Of a stretch of 64,000 bases of DNA, positions 54,355-64,000 are shown piece after piece. The stretch is from Trebonia sp963777905. GTDB taxonomy: Bacteria > Actinomycetota > Actinomycetes > Streptosporangiales > Streptosporangiaceae. The position numbers were made by a program, and so were the translations under genes. Within the stretch, counting starts at the first letter, position 1. Each line of letters begins with the position of its first letter. Below the pieces are notes generated by a model that worked only from the letters and a program-made list of their open reading frames with translations, was not told the origin of the DNA and made no database searches. Location: positions 1-64,000 of the forward strand of contig CAVZSM010000031.1 in the NCBI GenBank assembly GCA_963777905.1, read 5' to 3'.

Positions 54355-56016
54355 ATGCGGGATCAGGAGGTTGTCGCTTCTATCGTGGCCGGCGACCCGG
54401 CAGGGCTGGCCGAGGCCTACGACAAGTACGCGCGCGCGCTTTACGGCTACAGCAAGACGTTTCTGCGCGAGCCAGCGGACGCCGCGGACGTGGTGCACGA
54501 CACATTCGTGATCGCGGCTGGCAACCTGGACCGGTTGCGCGACCCCGAGCGGCTCCGGCCGTGGCTGTACGCGGTGACGCGCAACCTGTGCCTGCGCAAG
54601 CTGCGGGCCGAGAAGGCGGTCGCCGCCGAATGGGCCGATATCGACTTCGCGCCGGAAGGCAGCGAGGACTCCGACATCGGCGGTGAGGCCGAACGCGCGG
54701 AGCTGCGCGCCCTGCTGCGCGCCGCCGGCGGCGGCCTCAACTCCGGCGAGCGCGACATCATCGAGCTGCGCCTCTGGCAGGGACTGGACACCGCCGAGGC
54801 GGCCGCGGTGCTCGGCATCACCCGCGCCCACGCGCACTTGCTGATGTCTCGTGGACGCGATCAGCTCACCGCGTCCGTCGGCGCGCTGCTGGTCGCGCGC
54901 ACCGGACGCGACGAATGCGCCACGCTGGACCACCTGCTCAGCGGGTGGGACGGAGACCTGACCGTCCTGCTGCGCAAGCGGCTGAGCAGGCACATCGAGC
55001 ACTGCGACATCTGCTCTGACCGGCGGCGGCGCGAGCTGCAGCCCGCGCTGCTCAGCCTCTGGCCCGCCGGGGTGCTGGCCGCCGAGGCCCTGGGCAGGCA
55101 CGCCATGCACGCCGCGGCCGTCCCCGCCGGCCTCAAGGCGCGGGTGCTGGCGGCGACCGCGGACAAGGACGCCACCGCGGCCGCGAAAGCCGCGAGGCTG
55201 ACCGGCGGCGGGCGCGGGGTCAGGGAGCACGGCTTCCCCAAACCCGCGGCCGCGCACCGGACCGTGCTGACCCGCGGCACGCACTCGCATCTGACCCTGT
55301 GGACCGCGGCAGGCACCGCGGCGGCGGTTGTCGCCGTCGCGGTGTACGCGGGAACGCACCTGCTCGGCGGCCCGGGCGGACGCCCGGGATCCGCCCTGGG
55401 GCTGGGCGGATCGGTCACGTCGTCAGGGCCTGGACCTGGCGGCGCGGCGCCGCCGGGTTCGCCAGGCGCCCAGAATCGCCCCGGCTCGGGATCACCGGGC
55501 ACCGGAGGCCCTGGTAGCGGCCCGGGCGCCAGCAGCGCGCCTAGCGGCAGTCCGGGCAGTGGCAGTGGTAGTCGCAGTGGCGGCATAGTGCCGGTGGTCA
55601 CGCTGAAGCCGGCCGCCCAGCCGTCCCCGGGAAGCTCCGCGACGCCGACGGGTGGCGTGTCCTCGTCCTCGCCGGCCGCGCCGCCGGCTTCCTCGTCGCC
55701 GCCCCCGTCGTCATCGCCTCCTGGGCAGGCGCCTGCTGCTGGAACGCTCTCCGTGTCGCCGGGCACCGTCGTGCTCACCCCGCTGCTCGGCAGCTCGATC
55801 ACCCTGACCGCCGAAGGCGGCCCCGTGTCATGGTCCGTCTCCGAGCCGGCCAGCCTGCTCGGCGAGCTGACCGTCTCGCCAAGCTCGGGCACGCTGGCCG
55901 CCGGCCAGAGCACCACGGTGTCGATCTCGGTGAGCGGGCTCGCCTCGCTGGACACGACGCTGACGGTGAACCCGGGCGGCCACCCGGTCACCGTCGTGCT
56001 CGGCGTCGGCCTGTAG
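54355..56016 (+). CDS. ECF sigma factor fused to a zinc-binding segment, membrane helix and extracellular Ig-like domain
   Basis: 553 aa. Sigma region 2 is at residues 15-85 (YDKYARALYGYSKTFL, DVVHDTFVIA) and region 4 at 125-175 (LNSGERDIIELRLWQGLD, AAAVLGITRAHAHLLMSRGR). H213, C217 and C220 (RHIEHCDIC) form the HxxxCxxC pattern of zinc-binding anti-sigma domains. A membrane helix follows at 314-336, then a Gly/Pro/Ser-rich spacer of about 120 residues and a beta-rich terminal domain (462-553; VSPSSGTLAAGQSTTVSISVS) that resembles BACON/Ig-like modules. The layout implies a membrane-tethered sigma factor with its own inhibitory domain and an outside sensor. Similar C-terminally extended ECF groups are known in Actinobacteria. 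No separate anti-sigma gene is adjacent. Confidence 0.88.
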   Translation: MRDQEVVASIVAGDPAGLAEAYDKYARALYGYSKTFLREPADAADVVHDTFVIAAGNLDRLRDPERLRPWLYAVTRNLCLRKLRAEKAVAAEWADIDFAPEGSEDSDIGGEAERAELRALLRAAGGGLNSGERDIIELRLWQGLDTAEAAAVLGITRAHAHLLMSRGRDQLTASVGALLVARTGRDECATLDHLLSGWDGDLTVLLRKRLSRHIEHCDICSDRRRRELQPALLSLWPAGVLAAEALGRHAMHAAAVPAGLKARVLAATADKDATAAAKAARLTGGGRGVREHGFPKPAAAHRTVLTRGTHSHLTLWTAAGTAAAVVAVAVYAGTHLLGGPGGRPGSALGLGGSVTSSGPGPGGAAPPGSPGAQNRPGSGSPGTGGPGSGPGASSAPSGSPGSGSGSRSGGIVPVVTLKPAAQPSPGSSATPTGGVSSSSPAAPPASSSPPPSSSPPGQAPAAGTLSVSPGTVVLTPLLGSSITLTAEGGPVSWSVSEPASLLGELTVSPSSGTLAAGQSTTVSISVSGLASLDTTLTVNPGGHPVTVVLGVGL

Positions 56017-56044
56017 GCCGGCGGAGGTGTCGGGGCGGTCGGGG

Positions 56045-56725
56045 TTAGGTCAGCGTGGCTACTAGGTAGGCGACCCCGAAGGGGTCGGCCGCGTAGGTGA
56101 TCTCCGTGGCCGGGCGGGCGCCGGCGAAGGCACCGGCCAGGACCTGCCAGGCGGCGCGGCCGGTCACCATCAGGTCGCGGGCCAGGTCGGGGTCGAGCCC
56201 GGCGAGCGCAGCCATGTCGCCGTCCCGCACCGCCTGCTGCACCGCGTCGTCGAACGGGACGGCCCGCTCGTCGAGGTAGCCGGGCGCGGCGGGGCCGCGC
56301 CGCGTGCTGCCGTCGCCGATCGCGAGCACCGCCACCCGCGGTGCCACGGCCGCGAGGTCGCGGCCCAGCCGCAGGCAGGCGGCGGCCGGCGCGGCCTCGT
56401 CGACCGCCTGCACCAGCCGGGGGCCGGTGTAGCCGGCCTGGTCGAGCAGGAGCGCGCCGATGCCGAGCGCCAGCGGCAGCCCGGGCTTGCCGTGGGCGCC
56501 CGACACGGGCGGGGCGTACGCGGACAGGTCCAGGCGGTCGTCGGGATTCCAGGTGGCCGTTTCCTGGCCCGTGCCGACGACGGCTACCACGTCGGGCGCG
56601 GCGGCCAGCAGGTGCCTGACCGCCGCCGCGCAGGCGTCCCTGAGCTCGGGGAGGACCTCGGCGCGGCCGGTGAGCTCGCGCGCGAGCAGCGGCGGTGACG
56701 GGCAGATCGCGGCGGTGACGATCAT
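56045..56725 (-). CDS. Class III extradiol dioxygenase subunit B-like protein
   Basis: 226 aa from ATG 56725, which overlaps the DHPS-like stop as ATGA; an upstream in-frame start at 56842 adds only Arg-rich antisense-like sequence. MIVTAAICPSPPLLARELTG and VVAVVGTGQ are typical of a conserved actinobacterial family with the LigB/DODA fold. The usual metal-binding His of true dioxygenases in the first strand is replaced (CPSPPLL where many members have CPHPPLL), so catalysis is doubtful. Coupled to the FolP2-like gene. Confidence 0.8.
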   Translation of the reverse strand: MIVTAAICPSPPLLARELTGRAEVLPELRDACAAAVRHLLAAAPDVVAVVGTGQETATWNPDDRLDLSAYAPPVSGAHGKPGLPLALGIGALLLDQAGYTGPRLVQAVDEAAPAAACLRLGRDLAAVAPRVAVLAIGDGSTRRGPAAPGYLDERAVPFDDAVQQAVRDGDMAALAGLDPDLARDLMVTGRAAWQVLAGAFAGARPATEITYAADPFGVAYLVATLT

Positions 56726-57636
56726 GCGAGCCCCCGGACGCCCCTGGCCGGCGGAAGATCGCCGCGGATGGCGGCGACCATGTCCAGCGCCTGCCTGGTG
56801 GCCCGCACGTCGTGCGCGCGGAAGATCCGCGCGCCGAGCCACGCGCCGACCGCGGTCACCGCCAGCGTGCCGGCGAGCCGGTCCTCGACCGGCGCGCCGA
56901 GCGTCTCGCCGACGAAGTCCTTGCGCGACGCGGACAGCAGCACCGGCCAGCCGGTCGCCGTCAGCTCGCCGAGCCGCCTGGTCAGCTCCAGGGAGTGCCA
57001 GGTGTTCTTGCCGAAGTCGTGCGCCGGGTCGATGACGATCCGCGCCGGGTCGACGCCGGCCCGGCGCGCCCGCTCGGCGAGCCCGAGCACGCGCTCGGTC
57101 ACGTCCGCCATGACGTCGGTGAAGAACGGCCGGAACGGCCGGGTACGCGGCGTCAGGGTGCCGACGTGCGAGCAGACGAGGCCCGCGCCGAACTGCGCGG
57201 CCACGTCCGCGACCTTCGGATCCCAGCCGCTCCAGGTGTCGTTGAGCAGGTCGGCGCCCGCCTCGCAGACCGCTCTGGCCGGCTCGTGCCGCCAGGTGTC
57301 CGCGCTGATCACCAGGTCCGGGTAGGCGGCACGGACCGACGCGACGAACGGGACCACGCGGCGGATCTCCTCGGCCACGGTCACCTCGGGGCCCGGCTTC
57401 GCCGGGACGCCGCCCACGTCGAGGATGTCCGCGCCTTCGGCCACCGCGGCGTGCACCCGCTCGAGGGCGGCGCCCTCGTCCCAGGTCACGCCCGGCCGGT
57501 AGAACGAGTCGGGGGTCCTGTTGACGATCGCCATCACCAGCCGCCGCTCCGGCGGGAACTCGGCACGCCCGAGCCGCAGCGGACCCGGTTCGCGCGCCGC
57601 CGGAGCGCCGCTAGGTGCCGCGGCGACGTGGTCCAT
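56722..57636 (-). CDS. folP2: Dihydropteroate synthase-family protein, FolP2-like
   Basis: 304 aa TIM-barrel of the pterin-binding family. The first motif is MAIVNRTPDSFYRPG, the form seen in mycobacterial FolP2 and not the NVTPDSFSDGG of true DHPS; ILDVGGVPAKPG replaces the usual DIGGESTRPG. LLSASRKDF and DIRATRQ-like endings are present. Mycobacterial FolP2 does not provide dihydropteroate synthase activity, so a folate role should not be assumed. Translationally coupled to the dioxygenase-like gene that follows. Confidence 0.85.
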   Translation of the reverse strand: MDHVAAAPSGAPAAREPGPLRLGRAEFPPERRLVMAIVNRTPDSFYRPGVTWDEGAALERVHAAVAEGADILDVGGVPAKPGPEVTVAEEIRRVVPFVASVRAAYPDLVISADTWRHEPARAVCEAGADLLNDTWSGWDPKVADVAAQFGAGLVCSHVGTLTPRTRPFRPFFTDVMADVTERVLGLAERARRAGVDPARIVIDPAHDFGKNTWHSLELTRRLGELTATGWPVLLSASRKDFVGETLGAPVEDRLAGTLAVTAVGAWLGARIFRAHDVRATRQALDMVAAIRGDLPPARGVRGLA

Positions 57637-57779
57637 GACTAGTGAGCTTATGCGAGGCGCGGGAGAGAGCCGCAGGTGGCGATGGTTAGCAAGTTCTGAA
57701 GAGAGTTGTTACTGAATTCAGAGGAACGACGGGCCCGTTCGGTGCAATCGATACGCAAGCCCGTGGCATCCTTGCGGCT
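57637..57779. other. Divergent promoter region
   Basis: Holds a perfect 10-bp palindrome CTGAATTCAG (57712-57721) between the FolP2-like and COG4705 genes. Otherwise nothing recognised. Confidence 0.35.
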
Positions 57780-58573
57780 ATGGCAGGACGGCACCAGGGA
57801 AGCGCGGCTGTTCCCAAAGTTCCCGATGTAAACCCCTGGTTCTGGACGGTGAAGATCCTCACCACCGCGATGGGCGAGGCGGTGTCGGACTTCCTGGTCA
57901 AGGAGTACAACCCGTACCTCGCGGTGCTCGCCGGGTTCATCGTGTTCGCGGTCGCGATCACCTGGCAGTTCCGGGTGCCGGACTACCGGACGTGGCCGTA
58001 CTGGACGGCGGTGGCGATGGTGGCCGTGTTCGGCACGATGGTCGCGGACGCGATGCACGTGGGGCTCGGCGTCCCGTACAAGGTGTCGGTGACGCTGTTC
58101 GCCGTCGCGCTGGCGGTGGTGCTGTTCACCTGGTACCGCGTCGAGGGCACGCTGTCGATCCACAGCATCGTCACGCCGCGCCGCGAGATCTTCTACTGGC
58201 TGACGGTGTGCTGCACGTTCGCGCTCGGCACCGCGACCGGCGACCTGACCGCGACCACGCTGCACCTGGGGTACTTCACCTCGGGCGTGCTGTTCACGCT
58301 GGCGATCAGCGTGCCGCTGGTGGCGTGGCGGCTCGGGGTGAACCCCGTGCTGACGTTCTGGGTGGCCTACATCCTGACCCGGCCGATCGGGGCGTCGTTC
58401 GCGGACTTCTTCGGGATGCCGAAGACGTCGGGCGGCCTCGGGATCGGGCACGGGCCCGTGTCGCTGGTCACGATAGTCCTCGTGGTGGCCTGCATCGCCT
58501 ACCTAGCCCGGACGGGCAAGGACCACCCCTCGGTGGCGGCGGATACGCGCTACCAGTACGCGGTGCGGCAGGG

Positions 58574-58577
<4 letters not shown>
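57780..58577 (+). CDS. COG4705-type integral membrane protein
   Basis: 265 aa, seven or eight membrane spans. Two internally similar segments, NPWFWTVKILTTAMGEAVSDF (about 18-38) and REIFYWLTVCCTFALGTATGDL (about 138-158), mark this family of uncharacterised membrane-anchored proteins. The repeated aromatic-W-x(n)-G-E/T-x-x-D pattern suggests inverted or duplicated transport-like halves, with Glu33 and the Asp residues inside the membrane. No function is assigned. The stop overlaps the convergent glgX stop by 4 nt. Confidence 0.78.
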
Positions 58578-60679
<2,102 letters not shown>

Positions 60680-60785
60680 GGTCTCCCATCTGCCCCAGCG
60701 CGTCCGGACCTACCACGGAGCACGACTTTTCACTCATTTTAGGGCAGCTGGCTACGCTCCGCCGTCAAAAGCGCCCCTCCGCCAG

Positions 60786-61640
60786 TCAGCCGACGACGTC
60801 GGTGATGGCGTTCTGTTCCTGCGCGTCCAGCTCGATTCTCGCGGCCGCGATGTTCTCCTCGACGTGCTCGGCGGAGCCGGAGCCGGGGATCGGCAGGATC
60901 TGCGGCGACCTGGCCAGCAGCCAGGCGATCGCGATCTGGCGCGTGCTGACGCCGTGCCGTTCCGCCGCCGTGCGCAGCGGCACGTTGTCGGACTCGCTGA
61001 TCGGCGCCCAGGGCAGGAACACGCGGCTCTCCTGCTCGCACAGGTCCACCATCGTCTCCGAGGACCGGTCGGTGACGTTGTAGCGGTTCTGCACCGACAC
61101 CACCGGGGTGATCGCCTCGGCCTCGCGCAGCTGCTGTTCGCCGAAGTTCGACACGCCGATGTGCCGTATCTTGCCCGCGTCCTTCAGCTCTTTCAGCGTG
61201 CCGATCGACTCCGCGAGCGGCACCTTCGGGTCGGGCCGGTGGAGCTGGTACAGGTCGATCCTGTCCACGCGCAGCCGGCGCAGGCTGCCCTCGCAGACGC
61301 TGCGCAGGTGCTCGGGACGGCCGTCAGGCACCCACTTGCCCGGGCCCGGCCGTATCAGGCCGCCCTTGGTCGCGATGACGAGGTCGTCGGGGTACGGGTA
61401 CAGGGTCTCGGCGATCAGCTCCTCGCTGACGTCCGGCCCGTAGGAGTCGGCGGTGTCGATGAAGTTGACGCCGAGCTCGACCGCCCGGCGCAGCGCCGCC
61501 TTGGCGCGCTCCCGGTCCGGCGGCGGGCCCCAGACCCCCTGCCCGGTGATCCGCATCGCGCCGAACCCCAGCCGGTTCACCGTCAGGTCGCCGCCGACGT
61601 CGATCTTGCCGGCGGCCTCCGCTGTCGGCCGCTCACTCAT
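60786..61640 (-). CDS. Aldo/keto reductase
   Basis: 284 aa from ATG 61640, behind GGAAGGAGCG; the longer frame to 61739 lacks conserved sequence. The catalytic tetrad is visible: Asp and Tyr in FIDTADSYG, Lys in VIATKGG, His in YQLHRPD. NADPH-binding residues occur in IPIPGSGSAEHVEEN. It reduces aldehydes or ketones; the closest look is to the YajO/YghZ-like oxidoreductases. Substrate not predictable. Divergent from ppk2. Confidence 0.93.
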   Translation of the reverse strand: MSERPTAEAAGKIDVGGDLTVNRLGFGAMRITGQGVWGPPPDRERAKAALRRAVELGVNFIDTADSYGPDVSEELIAETLYPYPDDLVIATKGGLIRPGPGKWVPDGRPEHLRSVCEGSLRRLRVDRIDLYQLHRPDPKVPLAESIGTLKELKDAGKIRHIGVSNFGEQQLREAEAITPVVSVQNRYNVTDRSSETMVDLCEQESRVFLPWAPISESDNVPLRTAAERHGVSTRQIAIAWLLARSPQILPIPGSGSAEHVEENIAAARIELDAQEQNAITDVVG

Positions 61641-61801
61641 GGGGACGCTCCTTCCGTTCGCTGACTCTGCTGTCCCGCGCTGTCCCGCCGGCCCCGCAGG
61701 GCAGCCTTCCCGGCGGGACACGCCACACACATTCTGCATTTGGGTAGTCCCTATGATCCCTCGGGGTGTCGCGCGGGCGTCGGCGCGGGCATCGTTAGGG
61801 G

Positions 61802-62722
61802 ATGGACAACCGCCTGCGCTTCATGGCCGACCTTATAGAACCGCTCACCGTGCCGCCGGGCAGCACCGTCAAGCTGAGCAGGGATCACGATCCCGGTTAC
61901 ACCGGCCAGGTGACCAAGGACCAGGCCGCGACCCTGCTCGCGGACGGCACGCAGCTCCTCGCCGAATACCAGGACCGGCTCGCCGCCCAGGACACCTACG
62001 GCGTCCTGCTGGTGCTGCAGGGCATCGACGCGGCCGGCAAGGACGGCACGATCAAGCACGTGATGAGCGGCGTGAACCCCCAGGCGGTGCAGGTCACCTC
62101 CTTCAAGCAGCCGTCGGCCGACGAGCTGAACCACGACTACCTGTGGCGGTGCCAGCGGGCGCTGCCCGGGCGCGGCAAGATCGGCATCTTCAACAGGTCG
62201 CACTACGAGGAGGTGCTCGTCGTGCGGGTACACAGGGAACTGCTCGCCGCCGAGCGCATGCCGGACCCGGGCGACGGCATCTGGGAGCGTCGCTACCGGG
62301 AGATCAACGACTGGGAGCGGTACCTGACCGACAACGGCATCCGCCTGGTGAAGGTCATGCTTAACCTGTCCAAGCGGGAACAGGCCAAGCGCTTCCTCAA
62401 GCGGATCGACCACCCGGAGAAGAACTGGAAGTTCTCCCCTAGCGACATCAGCGAGCGGCAGCACTGGGATGCCTACCAGCGCGCGTTCGAGGAAATGCTG
62501 AGCCGCACCAGCACGCACTGGGCGCCGTGGCACGTGGTGCCCGCGGACCACAAATGGTTCAGCCGACTCGCGACCGCGGCGGTGCTGGTGCGGACGCTGC
62601 GCGCGATCGACCCGCGCTACCCCGCCGCGGATCCCGCGGTGCGCGGCGAGATGCTGCAGGCCAGGGACAAGCTGCGGGCCGAGCTGGCGGAGAAGGCCGG
62701 CGCCGCCCAGGGCGCCGGCTGA
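61802..62722 (+). CDS. ppk2: Polyphosphate kinase 2 (PPK2) family protein
   Basis: 306 aa. Walker A GIDAAGKDGT (residues 74-83), followed by the PPK2 signature FNRSHYEEVLVVRVH (Walker B-like) and RYREINDWERYL lid. PPK2 enzymes use polyphosphate to phosphorylate nucleoside mono- or diphosphates. The single-domain form fits classes I or III and the sequence does not decide between them. No RBS-like GGAG is clear before 61802; ATG at residue 8 is an alternative. A PRC-barrel gene follows 55 nt later. Confidence 0.93.
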   Translation: MDNRLRFMADLIEPLTVPPGSTVKLSRDHDPGYTGQVTKDQAATLLADGTQLLAEYQDRLAAQDTYGVLLVLQGIDAAGKDGTIKHVMSGVNPQAVQVTSFKQPSADELNHDYLWRCQRALPGRGKIGIFNRSHYEEVLVVRVHRELLAAERMPDPGDGIWERRYREINDWERYLTDNGIRLVKVMLNLSKREQAKRFLKRIDHPEKNWKFSPSDISERQHWDAYQRAFEEMLSRTSTHWAPWHVVPADHKWFSRLATAAVLVRTLRAIDPRYPAADPAVRGEMLQARDKLRAELAEKAGAAQGAG

Positions 62723-62777
62723 CGGGATGCGACGACCGCCAGGCCTGGGTTTGCCTGGCGACAGGAAGGGCAGTTGA

Positions 62778-63140
62778 ATGGCCATGTTCGAGGCCGAAAA
62801 CATTCGCGACTGGCGGGACCATGACGTGGTGGATCCAGACGGCAAGAAGATCGGGATACTCGAAGCCGTCTACGTGGACACGGGCACCGATCAGCCGGCG
62901 TTCGCCTCGATCAGGATCGGGATAATCGGCCGCCACCGGCTGACCTTCGTGCCGCTGGACCGGGCCACGGTGTCGCCGGCAGCGGTGCGGGTGGCCTACA
63001 CGAAGGGCCAGGTCAAGGGCGCGCCGGAGATCGGCACCGACGGCGAGCTTGTCGCCACCGACGAGCCGAGGCTATTCGAGCACTACGGCCTGGCCTACCA
63101 GCCCGGCGCCGGCGGCGAGCGCCAGCTGGCCAGGCGCTAG
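62778..63140 (+). CDS. PRC-barrel domain protein
   Basis: 120 aa. Residues about 5-85 make a PRC barrel (IRDWRDHDVVDPDGKKIGILEAVYVDTGT; RHRLTFVPLDRATVSPAAVRVAY), as in small proteins that bind RNA, chlorophyll-type cofactors or partner proteins. An upstream GGAAGGGCAG serves as ribosome-binding site. Possibly co-transcribed with ppk2 and the small membrane gene that follows. Confidence 0.88.
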   Translation: MAMFEAENIRDWRDHDVVDPDGKKIGILEAVYVDTGTDQPAFASIRIGIIGRHRLTFVPLDRATVSPAAVRVAYTKGQVKGAPEIGTDGELVATDEPRLFEHYGLAYQPGAGGERQLARR

Positions 63141-63149
63141 GGGGTTTCT

Positions 63150-63311
63150 GTGGTCTTGTTCCTGTTGCTCATCATCGCGGCCATCGCGCTGGGGATTGTC
63201 GGGGTGGCCGTCAAGGGGCTGCTGTACCTGCTGATCATCGGCGTGGTGATCTTCCTGTGCTCCTTCATCCTGCTCGGGGTGCGGGCGCGCCGCCGGAGGC
63301 CGGTCCGCTAG
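63150..63311 (+). CDS. Small two-span membrane protein (53 aa)
   Basis: GTG start at 63150, 10 nt after the PRC-barrel stop, with AGGGGG just upstream. It reads VLFLLLIIAAIALGIVGVA, a short KG turn, LLYLLIIGVVIFLCSFILLG, then a basic tail RARRRRPVR before TAG: two hydrophobic helices with a positive C-terminus. Such short hydrophobic proteins are common in actinomycetes next to PRC-barrel genes. No known function. Confidence 0.65.
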   Translation: MVLFLLLIIAAIALGIVGVAVKGLLYLLIIGVVIFLCSFILLGVRARRRRPVR

Positions 63312-63323
63312 TACGCTGCGGGC

Positions 63324-64000
63324 ATGAGCGACAGACCGCGCCGACCACAGCGACGACCAGAACATTCAGATCCGGCTCGCTTCCCGGCCCAAGGGGCGGC
63401 CGAGCGCGGAGAACTTCACGATCACCGCGGCGCCGGTTCCGTCCCCTGGGGACGGGCAGGTGCTCATCCGCACCCAGTACCTGTCGCTCGACCCGTACAT
63501 GCGCGGCCGGATGAGCGACGCTCCGTCCTACGCGCCGCCGACGGAGGTGGGCGCCGTGATGGTCGGCGGCACCGTCGGGGAGGTGGTCGCGTCGCGCGCC
63601 GCCGGGCTGTCCGCCGGCGACGTCGTGCTCGCCTATACCGGCTGGCAGAAGTACGGCGTGCAGCGGGCGGGCGCGGTCAGGAAGCTCGACCCCGCCGCCG
63701 CGCCGGTCACGACCGCGCTCGGCGTGCTCGGCATGCCGGGGTTCACCGCTTACGCCGGGCTGACCCAGATCGGCAAGCCGCAGCCGGGCGAGACCGTCGT
63801 CGTCGCGGCCGCCAGCGGTCCGGTCGGGGCGACGACCGGGCAGCTGGCGAAGATCTTCGGCGCCCGCGCGATCGGCGTCGCCGGCGGCCCGGAGAAGGTG
63901 GCTTACCTGAAGGAGATCGGCTTCGACGCGGCGATCGACCACCGCTCCCCCGACTTCAAGGCGCAGCTGGCCGCGGCCGCCCCCGACGGGGTGGACGTGT
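63324..64000 (+). CDS. MDR-superfamily NADP-dependent oxidoreductase (partial, runs off the window; N-terminal frame break)
   Basis: Conserved sequence from about 63351 to the window end: QNIQIRLASRPKGRPS, QYLSLDPYMRGRMSD, VVLAYTGWQKYG, LGMPGFTAYAGL, VVVAAASGPVGATTGQLAKI. This is the zinc-independent branch (YfmJ/prostaglandin reductase-like) that reduces alkenals or enones with NADPH. The only nearby ATG (63324) is in a different frame, so an indel between 63330 and 63355 is likely. About 225 codons are present of the usual 335. Confidence 0.85.
   Translation, partial: MSDRPRRPQRRPEHSDPARFPAQGAAERGELHDHRGAGSVPWGRAGAHPHPVPVARPVHARPDERRSVLRAADGGGRRDGRRHRRGGGRVARRRAVRRRRRARLYRLAEVRRAAGGRGQEARPRRRAGHDRARRARHAGVHRLRRADPDRQAAAGRDRRRRGRQRSGRGDDRAAGEDLRRPRDRRRRRPGEGGLPEGDRLRRGDRPPLPRLQGAAGRGRPRRGGR

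Noticed and set aside
57648..58451. 267-codon minus-strand frame opposite the COG4705 gene
   Set aside because: His/Arg/Asp-rich antisense translation; the plus strand encodes a coherent membrane protein.

Overview
The window reads as a GC-rich actinomycete chromosome, most likely a filamentous soil type of the Streptosporangiales/Streptomycetales kind. This rests on very high GC, GTG/TTG starts, leaderless starts, a SARP/BTAD regulator, an Scr1-type DUF5753 helix-turn-helix protein, GAP-family proteins, a FolP2-like DHPS paralogue and an M-box riboswitch. No rRNA, tRNA, CRISPR array, integrase or transposase was found. The lineage is an inference from gene families.

Layout. 1-6.6 kb (minus): a molybdo/tungsto-enzyme operon: a MobA-MoaD fusion, an aldehyde:ferredoxin oxidoreductase, a formate dehydrogenase catalytic subunit and a NuoE-NuoF diaphorase that runs off the left edge. 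6.6-14.2 kb: GT87 mannosyltransferase, CYTH protein, a two-component system, and a divergent MFS pump/TetR pair with a visible operator. 14.2-19.4 kb: an unusual SARP-TM-beta-propeller-peptide-binding-protein fusion behind a SARP-type heptamer direct repeat, a small MHPY protein, an orphan DUF5753 regulator, and relics of gene 3' ends plus a dispersed palindromic repeat.

19.4-40.4 kb is an alternative-respiration island. On the minus strand: cydA, cydB, a GMC oxidoreductase, a G6PD homologue with altered active-site residues, a type II NADH dehydrogenase and the HrpA helicase. On the plus strand: a GH15 glucoamylase-like enzyme, cydD, cydC, a second NADH dehydrogenase and a DUF2252 protein. 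A palindrome TCACCC-N5-GGGTGA occurs twice between cydA and the GH15 gene and once just upstream of cydD, which suggests one unknown regulator ties both arms together.

40.4-64 kb: GAP protein, GT39 enzyme, a compact Rho with a long leader, GNAT, SDR, GntR, MFS, YbaK, an M-box riboswitch with an NRAMP-related (probably Mg2+) transporter, alpha-methylacyl-CoA racemase, a repeat-rich gap, thiolase, an ECF sigma fused to a zinc-binding, membrane and Ig-like domain, a FolP2-like pair, a COG4705 membrane protein, GlgX, aldo/keto reductase, PPK2, a PRC-barrel protein and a partial MDR oxidoreductase.

Caution: many genes (NuoEF, AOR, MobA-MoaD, histidine kinase, MFS C-terminus, SARP fusion, HrpA, last gene) change reading frame while keeping family-level sequence in the new frame, often at homopolymers or CG runs. 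Base-calling indels are the simplest explanation. Such genes are given as one locus here.
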